Shown here in pieces: positions 59,401 through 64,000 of a DNA stretch of 64,000 bases. A program made the translations under genes and the position numbers. Origin of the DNA: Streptomyces sp. Tu 3180 (GTDB lineage Bacteria > Actinomycetota > Actinomycetes > Streptomycetales > Streptomycetaceae); contig NZ_WOXS01000002.1 of NCBI RefSeq assembly GCF_009852415.1, positions 496,001 to 560,000 on the forward strand, in the 5' to 3' direction. Below the pieces are notes generated by a model. It saw only the letters and a list, made by a program, of their open reading frames with translations. It was not told the origin of the DNA and searched no databases. Within the stretch, counting starts at the first letter, position 1, and the number at the start of each line of letters is the position of its first letter.

Positions 59401-62400
59401 CGTCACCCGGTGTCCAGTCGGCGGGGTCGGTGACGGAAGCCGTGCGCGGCGCGAGCGGTGCGGCGGGTCTCACCCGGCGTCCGAACACGCCGTGGGAGCG
59501 CAGGGCGACCTGGTCCTCGCCCGGCTTCAGGCGCGTCAGGGCCGATGCCAGTCGTGTCCACACCCGGTGGTCCGTCTGCGCGGGGAGGTCGATCAGGCCG
59601 CCCCACAGGTCCGGGTGCTCCAGAGCGGCGACCCGGCCGAGTCCCCAGACGGCGCTGTGGGACAGACGGGTGACGCGGTCCGGACCGCCGACGGCGACGG
59701 CACCCTGAGTGATCACCCACAGTCTCGCGCCGGGGGCCGTCCGGACCAGTGCCTGGACGGCGGTGAGCGTGGCGACGACGGCGTCGGTCGACGGGGAGAA
59801 GCCCAGCAGGGAGAGGACGCCGTGCGAGGCACCGGTGGGGTGCGGGGCTCCGGCCGTTTCCGCGGCGGTGCGAACGGCTGAGGCACAGGCGTCGGTATCC
59901 GCGGTGTCGACCTCGCAGATCCGCACCGTCGGCCCCTGGGCGCGCAGCCCCTCCGCGAGTTCGTCCGCCAGCACCCGCGCCGAGGTGTCCGCATCCTTCG
60001 GCACGAGGACCGTCCAGTGGTCCACGGGGGAGGCCCCGGTCGCGGCGGCGGGCACCATGTCGTCACCCGTCAGGGGACGCCAGAAGACCTCGTGGCACAG
60101 GACGTCCAGTTCCGCCCGCTCCTGCCGGCGCCGGTACCAGTCGGACAGCGCGGGGACCACCGTGCCGAGGGCGTCCGGCGCGAGGTCGAGGTCCGCGGCG
60201 AGGCTGGTGATGTCCTGCCGCTCGACGGCGGACCAGAAGGCGGCGTCGACGACGGCGGAGGCCCGGGCGGGGCCGGGCGGGGTGTCCTTGGCCGACTCGT
60301 TCGGTCCCAGCCAGTAACGGCTGCGCTGGAAGGGATAGGTGGGCAGATCCACCGCCGGTGTCCCCTCGCCGTCACCCAGCACTCCGGGCCAGTCGACCTC
60401 ACCCCCGTCGGCGTGGAGGCGTGCCATCGCCCGTAGGACGGCAAGGCGTTCCGGATCCTGCTTGCGGAGGGTGGCCACGAGGAGTGAACCGTGCGCGTCG
60501 GGGAGGCAGTTCTGGACGAGGGTGGTGAGGGTGGCGTCGGGGCCGACCTCGACGAACCGGGTGACGCCCTCCGCCGCCAGGGCGGCGACACCGTCGGCGA
60601 ACCGGACCGCCTCGCGGACGTGGCGCACCCAGTACTCGGCGGTGGTCAGCTCGTCCTCGACGGCGAGCCGTCCGGTGATGTGGGAGACGACCGGGAGGGC
60701 CGGGGCGGTGTAGGTGATGCCCTCGGCGACCCGGCGGAACTCCGCCAGCATCGGTTCCATCAGCGGCGAGTGGAAGGCGTGCGAGACCCGCAGACGGGTG
60801 GTGCGCCGACCCCGTCCGGCCAGCTCCGCGGCCACCTCCGACACGGCCGCCTCGGCGCCGGAGATCACCACCGCTCGGGGGCCGTTGACCGCCGCCACCG
60901 CCACCTCACGCCCGTCCAGCAGCGGGACGATCTCGCCCTCGGCGGCCTCCACCGCCACCATCGCCCCGCCCGGCGGCAGCGCCTGCATCAACCGGCCCCG
61001 CGCGCTCACCAGCGCACACGCGTCCTCCAGGGACAGCACCCCCGCCACGTGCGCGGCCGCGATCTCACCGACCGAATGCCCGCCCACGAAGTCCGGGCGC
61101 ACCCCCCAGGACTCCAGCAGCCGGAACAACGCCACCTCGACCGCGAACAACGCCGGCTGCGTCCACTCCGTGCGTGCCAGGCGCTCCGCGTCACCGCCGA
61201 AGACGACGTCCCTCAGCTCGCCGCCGACGTGCGCGCACACCGCGTCGAAGGCCTCCGCGAACACCGGGAACGCCGCGTACAGCTCCCGCCCCATCCCCGC
61301 ACGCTGCGCCCCCTGACCCGAGAACAGGAACGCCTGGCGTGCCTCGCCCCGGTCCCGTCCGGTCACGACGTCCAGGGGCATGGAGCCGGAACCGAGTTCG
61401 GTCAGTGCGTCGACGAGACGGGGGGCGCTCCCGACGACGACAGCCCGGTGCTCGAAATGGGTGCGGGTCTTCGCGAGGGCGAGCCCGGTGAGGGCCGCCG
61501 GTGTCTCCGGATGCCGGGTGGCGAAGGCGCGGAGGGAACGAGCCTGGGCCCGCAGTGCTTCCTCGCTGCGGCCGGAGAGCAGCCAGACGATCGGCTCGCC
61601 GCCCGTCACGACCGCGGGCGGCTCGGTGGCCGCCGGTTCGGGGCCCTGTTCCAGGATGACGTGCGCGTTGGTGCCGCTGACGCCGAACGCCGAGACGGCG
61701 GCACGTCGGGGACGGCCGGTGTCGGGCCACTCCCGCCGCTCGGTCAGGAGCTGGACCGCACCCGCCGACCAGTCCACCCGGGAGGACGGCGCATCCACGT
61801 GCAGCGTCGCCGGCAGCACACCGCGCCGCAGCGCCTCCACCATCTTGATCACACCGGCCACCCCCGCCGCCGCCTGCGTGTGACCCAGGTTCGACTTCAC
61901 CGACCCCAGATACAGGGGAAGTTCGCGGTCCTGGCCGTAGGTGGCCAGCAGCGCCTGCGCCTCGATCGGATCCCCCAGCCGGGTCCCCGTCCCGTGCGCC
62001 TCCACCGCGTCCACGTCCGCCGCCGACACCCCCGCGCTCGCCAGCGCCGCGCGGATCACGCGCTGCTGCGACGGACCGTTCGGCGCCGTCAACCCGTTCG
62101 ACGCACCGTCCTGGTTCACCGCCGAACCCCGCACCACCGCCAGCACCCGACGACCGTTCGCCTGCGCGTCGGACAGCCGCTCCACCAGCAGCACACCGAC
62201 ACCCTCACCCCACCCGGTCCCGTCCGCCCCCTCCGCGAACGCCTTGCACCGGCCGTCCCCCGCCAGACCCCCCTGACGGGCGAACTCGGTGAAGACGTCG
62301 GGTGTGGACATCACCGTCACGCCGCCCGCGAGTGCGAGGTCGCACTCCCCCGACCGGAGGGACTGGGCCGCCAGGTGCAGCGCCACCAGGGACGACGAGC

Positions 62401-63001
62401 ACGCGGTGTCGACCGTGACGGCCGGACCCTCCAGGCCCAGGACGTAGGCCACCCGGCCCGACACCACACTCGCCGCGTTGCCGGTGAGCAGGTGCCCTTC
62501 CACCCCTTCGGGCAGTTCGTCGCCTGTGTCGGCGCCGTAGTTCTGGTTGCCGCAGCCGATGAACACGCCGGTCCGGCTTCCGCGTACGGAGGCGGAGGTG
62601 AGGCCCGCGCGTTCGAGTGCCTCCCAGGACGTCTCCAGGACGAGCCGCTGCTGAGGATCCATGGCCAGTGCTTCGCGCGGTGAGATGCCGAAGAACCCGG
62701 CGTCGAACTCGGTCGCCGTGGAGACGAACCCGCCCTGGCCCGTGGTGCTCGGCGTCGTGCGGCCCTCGGTGTCCCAGCCCCGGTCGGCGGGGAACGGAGC
62801 GATGGCGTCGACGCCGTCGGCGACCAGCCGCCACAGGTCCTCCGGACCGGTGACGTCACCCGGGTAGCGACAGGCCATGCCGACGATGGCTATCGGTTCG
62901 TTCGCCGTCCGGAGGAGTTCCTCGTTGTGCCGGCGAAGGCGTTCGTTCTCGAGCAGGGACGCGCGCAGCGCGGCGACGACGCGCTCCTCGGAGGTGGACA
63001 T
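53468..63001 (-). CDS. Type I modular polyketide synthase, two modules: (KS-AT-KR-ACP)x2
   Basis: The protein has 3,177 residues. An N-terminal coiled-coil docking segment (about 1-33) precedes the modules. Module A has KS with active Cys201 (DTACSSS), AT with Ser643 in GHSVGE and HAFHS near 741, KR (GGTGALG, about 1204; VLEDG) and ACP Ser1513. Module B has KS Cys1751, AT Ser2192 with HAFHS, KR (GGTGALG, about 2742; VLDDD) and ACP Ser3055. HAFH indicates malonyl-CoA for both ATs. The LxD motif indicates B-type ketoreduction. There is no DH or ER, so each module leaves a hydroxyl. The C-terminal ~80 residues form a docking domain, and no thioesterase is present, so this is not the last subunit. 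ATG 63001 has GGAG upstream. Confidence 0.93.
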   Translation of the reverse strand: MSTSEERVVAALRASLLENERLRRHNEELLRTANEPIAIVGMACRYPGDVTGPEDLWRLVADGVDAIAPFPADRGWDTEGRTTPSTTGQGGFVSTATEFDAGFFGISPREALAMDPQQRLVLETSWEALERAGLTSASVRGSRTGVFIGCGNQNYGADTGDELPEGVEGHLLTGNAASVVSGRVAYVLGLEGPAVTVDTACSSSLVALHLAAQSLRSGECDLALAGGVTVMSTPDVFTEFARQGGLAGDGRCKAFAEGADGTGWGEGVGVLLVERLSDAQANGRRVLAVVRGSAVNQDGASNGLTAPNGPSQQRVIRAALASAGVSAADVDAVEAHGTGTRLGDPIEAQALLATYGQDRELPLYLGSVKSNLGHTQAAAGVAGVIKMVEALRRGVLPATLHVDAPSSRVDWSAGAVQLLTERREWPDTGRPRRAAVSAFGVSGTNAHVILEQGPEPAATEPPAVVTGGEPIVWLLSGRSEEALRAQARSLRAFATRHPETPAALTGLALAKTRTHFEHRAVVVGSAPRLVDALTELGSGSMPLDVVTGRDRGEARQAFLFSGQGAQRAGMGRELYAAFPVFAEAFDAVCAHVGGELRDVVFGGDAERLARTEWTQPALFAVEVALFRLLESWGVRPDFVGGHSVGEIAAAHVAGVLSLEDACALVSARGRLMQALPPGGAMVAVEAAEGEIVPLLDGREVAVAAVNGPRAVVISGAEAAVSEVAAELAGRGRRTTRLRVSHAFHSPLMEPMLAEFRRVAEGITYTAPALPVVSHITGRLAVEDELTTAEYWVRHVREAVRFADGVAALAAEGVTRFVEVGPDATLTTLVQNCLPDAHGSLLVATLRKQDPERLAVLRAMARLHADGGEVDWPGVLGDGEGTPAVDLPTYPFQRSRYWLGPNESAKDTPPGPARASAVVDAAFWSAVERQDITSLAADLDLAPDALGTVVPALSDWYRRRQERAELDVLCHEVFWRPLTGDDMVPAAATGASPVDHWTVLVPKDADTSARVLADELAEGLRAQGPTVRICEVDTADTDACASAVRTAAETAGAPHPTGASHGVLSLLGFSPSTDAVVATLTAVQALVRTAPGARLWVITQGAVAVGGPDRVTRLSHSAVWGLGRVAALEHPDLWGGLIDLPAQTDHRVWTRLASALTRLKPGEDQVALRSHGVFGRRVRPAAPLAPRTASVTDPADWTPGDGAVLITGGTGALGAQVARWAVRRGARHLLLAGRRGEQAPGAAELRAELEQSGARVTIAAVDVSVREDLVALLAEHPVDAVFHAAGVLEDGTVLSTDADRVRRVMGPKAEGALLLDELTRGTDLTAFVLFSSLAGTVGSPGQGAYAAANAVLDALAERRRSEGLPATSIAWGPWAGDGMAAAAGGRRRGRGAVTPLAPETALSALGALIDAGTTTRLVVAADWDRFVPAFTASRPSALLTPLSPASAAAPGQVAVRDAGAATDGLRFRVNSLPREAGRRLVLDRVRECAAAVLGHGTAEQVEAERAFRDLGVDSLIAVELRNVLAADCGVTLPATVVFDHPTPQDLAAHLHGELREETRPEETAAAHAVVTVTDEPVAIVGMACRFPGGVDSPESLWALLEEGRDGITDFPADRGWTGLDPLYERYARAGDGASDAGGVRLGGFLDDVAGFDAEFFGISPREAVAMDPQQRLLLESSWEAVERAGVDPGSLRGARVGVFAGTNGQDYPALLGVAEGDFGGYVGTGNAASVMSGRLAYVLGLEGPAVTVDTACSSSLVALHLAVQSLRRGECDLALAGGVTVMSTPGAFVEFARQGGLAGDGRCKAFAEGADGTGWGEGVGVLLVERLSDAQANGRRVLAVVRGSAVNQDGASNGLTAPNGPSQQRVIRAALADAGVSAADVDAVEAHGTGTRLGDPIEAQALLATYGQDRERPLWLGSVKSNLGHTQAAAGVAGVIKMVEALRRGVLPATLHVDAPSSRVDWSAGAVRLVTERREWPDTGRARRAGVSSFGLSGTNAHVILEQAPSTETEFSRDDDGVVVPWLVSGRSEAALRAQAGRLLAALEELPAPGLADFAGALASTRSSFEHRAVVIAAHRDEFVRELHSLHLGEPGVHTVSGVRHRGGKVAFLFSGQGAQRPGMGRELYAAFPVFAEAFDAVCAHVGGELRDVVFGGDAERLARTEWTQPALFAVEVALFRLLESWGVRPDFVGGHSVGEIAAAHVAGVLSLEDACALVSARGRLMQALPSGGAMVAVEAAEDEVLPLLKGREASVAAVNGPRAVVIAGDEGAVSEVAAELAAQGRRTTRLRVSHAFHSPLMETMLDAFRQVAEGITYTAPALPVVSHVTGRLATDDELTTAEYWVRHVREAVRFADGVAALAAEGVTRFVEVGPDATLTTLTRTALGDTAAPLCVPLLRRDAAESVALLRGLAAFHVSGGAVDWAAVPSVRTQAPVDLPTYAFQHTRYWPAVDARAAASNTSATSGVAAAPGVPEASASRAASTDETFWAMVEQEGPQDLAGRLGVPEEALDAVLPALMSLRREHAAREEVDNWRYRVGWEPVDVGPAGPVPGRWLLLQPPGDPALDGLEEFVPGLERVRCEARDREGLARLLGTLVAREVPAGVLSCLTGAVSGAGDGAPGAVVAAVVDTAALVQALGDVCVSAPLWVVTHAGPGPEDAPEDPAQAAVWGLGRVAALEHPDRWGGLIDVPHRASRAELGSLASVLARTGEDQVSLRGTAAYARRLRPAPPAGTAPAGDWTAPARVLVTGGTGALGGRVAQWLAEHGTRELVLTSRGGTASPGAADLVARLRAAGAGRVDVVACDVAERAEVAGLLTAHRVDGVVHAAGVLDDDLIDAMTPERLEHVLRAKALGAVHLDELTRGRGLEAFVVFSSIAGVWGSGGQGAYAAANACADAVVRARRGRGETGLSVAWGPWSGGGMVSSAGAVELERRGLRTMEPRRALLGLGRALEAGDGAVVVADVEWERFVPAFTSRRPGPLLAALPQAAAVTEGEDNPGPHGRDGARPALVERVMSLPEAERSAALQRHVRQVAAAALGYADPGDVPADRAFRDMGFDSLTAVELRDRLTKDTGLRLPSTLVFDHPTPAALARHLDAELTGGGGAMTGVLADLEAGVARILRADPGQEARTLLGTRLRALLDEVEGVSADGVDAGGASLGDLLEDASDDELFDLVSRELEQ
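54095..54252 (-). repeat. KR C-terminal repeat shared with the preceding PKS subunit (partner 63843-64000)
   Basis: The end of the module B ketoreductase coding sequence is nearly identical to the end of the ketoreductase in the truncated upstream subunit at the right edge (offset 9,748 bp). The repeat probably continues past the window edge. Confidence 0.7.
55875..56690 (-). repeat. AT-domain direct repeat, copy B (partner 60522-61337)
   Basis: Within the PKS gene the AT coding sequence of module B is nearly identical to that of module A at an offset of 4,647 bp, with long fully identical blocks, for example around 56330-56520 against 60977-61167. Identity drops sharply outside, which suggests recent duplication or gene conversion. 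Confidence 0.75.
57075..57650 (-). repeat. KS-domain direct repeat, copy B (partner 61725-62300)
   Basis: The C-terminal two thirds of the KS coding sequence is nearly identical between modules B and A at an offset of 4,650 bp. For example, the blocks at 57121 and 61771 and at 57601 and 62251 align without gaps. The N-terminal KS parts differ more, so the exchanged piece has a definite border near 57650/62300. Confidence 0.75.
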
Positions 63002-63137
63002 GCTCAGCTCCACTGGTTGGTGGTCCGTACTCGGGCGGACGGGCGGACGGCAAGGGGGGCGGGGATCACCTGGTGCGGCGCGGCGCGGCGGCACAGCGCC
63101 GAGGGCGGGATGACACGGTGCCTCGGGAGACGAAGCC

Positions 63138-64000
63138 TCAGGAGGAGGCGTCCCCGAGGGCCAGTTGGACGAGGGCGTCGACGTCCATGGAGCCGATGCC
63201 GTTGGTGTCGGTGGCGTCCGTGGCGTCGGTGCCGGCGTCCCGAGGCGGTGCGCCCGGCGCGTGGTTCTCGCCCTCCGCCAGGGCGAGCACGGCCGTCAGC
63301 AGGCCGCTCTCCCGCCACTTGGCGTAGGGGATGGCGGCGAGGGCGTCACGGAGGCGGGCCTCGTCCCGCTCGGCCACCGCGGGAAGCGGACCGGTGGCCG
63401 ACTGGGGTTCCGCGAAGAGTTCGTCGTGGAGGTGATCGGCGAGGTGCCGCGGGGTGGGATGGTCGAAGACGAGGGACGGGGGCAGCCGCAGGCCGGTTTC
63501 GGCGCTCAGTCCGTTGCGCAGTTCGACGGCGGTGAGGGAGTCGAACCCGACGTCCTTGAAGGGCCGGTCGACGTGCACCGCGCGATCGGCGGACCGGCCG
63601 AGCACGGAGGTCGCCCGTTCCTGGACGAGTTCGCGCAGGGCCCGGCGCCGTTCCCTCTCGGGCCGGTCGGCCAGGCGTCGCACCAGACGCTCGCGAACGT
63701 CCTCGGCCGCGCCGACCGTCGTGCTCCTCGTGGCGCTTCCCGTGGTGATCCCCGTCGTGCGTTCGTCCCCGGCGGGGCCGCCGGTGCCGAGGGCGCGGAC
63801 GGCGCGGACGGTGCTCAGCAGGCGGCTGGGCCGACGGCCGGTGAACGCGGGAACGAACCGCTCCCACTCCACGTCCGCCACCACCACCGCGCCGTCCCCC
63901 GCCTCCAGCGCACGCCCCAGTCCCAGCAGTGCACGCCGGGGCTCCATCGTCCGCAGCCCGCGGCGCTCCAGCTCCACCGCACCCACACTCGACACCATTC
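63138..64000 (-). CDS. Type I polyketide synthase, C-terminal part (KR end, ACP, docking), truncated by window edge
   Basis: At least 286 residues of the C-terminus are visible. They include the end of a ketoreductase domain (ELERRGLRTMEPRRALLGLGRALEAG region), a linker, an ACP with its Ser in VGFDSLTAVEL, and a C-terminal docking tail ending in DVDALVQLALGDASS. The gene starts beyond 64000 and is transcribed leftward, 136 bp before the two-module subunit. Because its C-terminus should pair with the N-terminal coiled coil of the next protein, the order of synthesis is this subunit first, then 53468-63001. The final module ends with a ketoreductase, so a further hydroxyl is set here. Confidence 0.9.
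   Translation of the reverse strand, partial: MVSSVGAVELERRGLRTMEPRRALLGLGRALEAGDGAVVVADVEWERFVPAFTGRRPSRLLSTVRAVRALGTGGPAGDERTTGITTGSATRSTTVGAAEDVRERLVRRLADRPERERRRALRELVQERATSVLGRSADRAVHVDRPFKDVGFDSLTAVELRNGLSAETGLRLPPSLVFDHPTPRHLADHLHDELFAEPQSATGPLPAVAERDEARLRDALAAIPYAKWRESGLLTAVLALAEGENHAPGAPPRDAGTDATDATDTNGIGSMDVDALVQLALGDASS

Noticed and set aside
53732..62683. Long plus-strand open frames across the PKS gene (e.g. 53732-55456, 56123-59881, 60491-62683)
   Set aside because: They are the complement of PKS codons, rich in Arg/Gly/His/Gln. The PKS frame carries all catalytic motifs.
1..64000. tRNA, rRNA, CRISPR arrays, insertion sequences, attachment sites
   Set aside because: No cloverleaf, array of spaced repeats, transposase or integrase sequence was recognised. 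The only long repeats are PKS module repeats.

Overview
The window is very GC-rich, its genes are closely packed with many GTG starts and ATGA/GTGA overlaps, and a TTA codon lies in a regulator. It encodes SARP, LAL and PAS-LuxR regulators and modular type I PKS. All of this points to a Streptomyces or close actinomycete, in a specialised-metabolite region. No rRNA, tRNA, CRISPR array, insertion sequence or replication origin was seen.

Layout. (1) 1-2.95 kb is a flank: a truncated secreted serine hydrolase, a lipoprotein and an I36-type peptidase inhibitor, closed by a strong hairpin. (2) 3.1-7.8 kb (minus) is a four-gene coupled operon: AMP-ligase, PLP decarboxylase, and glutamate mutase S and E subunits. 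This is the gene set expected to turn glutamate into 3-methylaspartate, load it on a carrier and decarboxylate it to a 3-aminoisobutyryl thioester, as in vicenistatin-type starter pathways. (3) 8.2-26.9 kb (plus) is one long coupled operon: ACP, C-A-PCP NRPS, free A domain, SDR, ProA homologue, ACP, TrpB-like enzyme, a papain-like/BtrH-type protein with a fused ACP, another ACP, two acyl-CoA-dehydrogenase-fold flavoproteins, a PPTase, a second BtrH-type protein, a prolyl-AMP-ligase-like enzyme, a flavin reductase, an MFS exporter and a type II thioesterase. This combination matches no pathway I can name and is the best candidate for an undescribed system. (4) 26.9-31.4 kb is a regulatory patch: SARP, a degenerate cupin, a TTA-containing LuxR-type regulator divergent from a small secreted peptide with two DSGWG motifs, a stand-alone LuxR helix-turn-helix protein and a HAD-fold protein lacking its nucleophile. 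(5) 31.6-45.5 kb holds tailoring genes: deoxysugar genes (4,6-dehydratase, 3-dehydratase, 3,5-epimerase, 4-ketoreductase), two glycosyltransferases, two P450s with a ferredoxin, two BAHD-type acyltransferases and a second SARP. (6) 45.7-53.3 kb carries two large LAL regulators and a PAS-LuxR regulator. (7) 53.5-64 kb (minus) is type I PKS: one complete two-module subunit, each module KS-AT(malonyl)-KR-ACP, and the C-terminal end of the preceding subunit, cut by the window edge.

How the genes work together. Regions 5-7 read as a glycosylated, oxidised and acylated reduced polyketide (macrolide or polyol) controlled by LAL and PAS-LuxR proteins. PAS-LuxR (PimM-type) operator matches sit in two divergent promoters of the tailoring genes. 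Regions 2-3 read as an amino-acid/carrier-protein pathway. The 3-aminoisobutyryl unit could prime the PKS (macrolactam logic), which would make the window one cluster. Alternatively two clusters adjoin at about 27-31 kb. The sequence alone does not decide this, because the PKS loading module lies outside the window.
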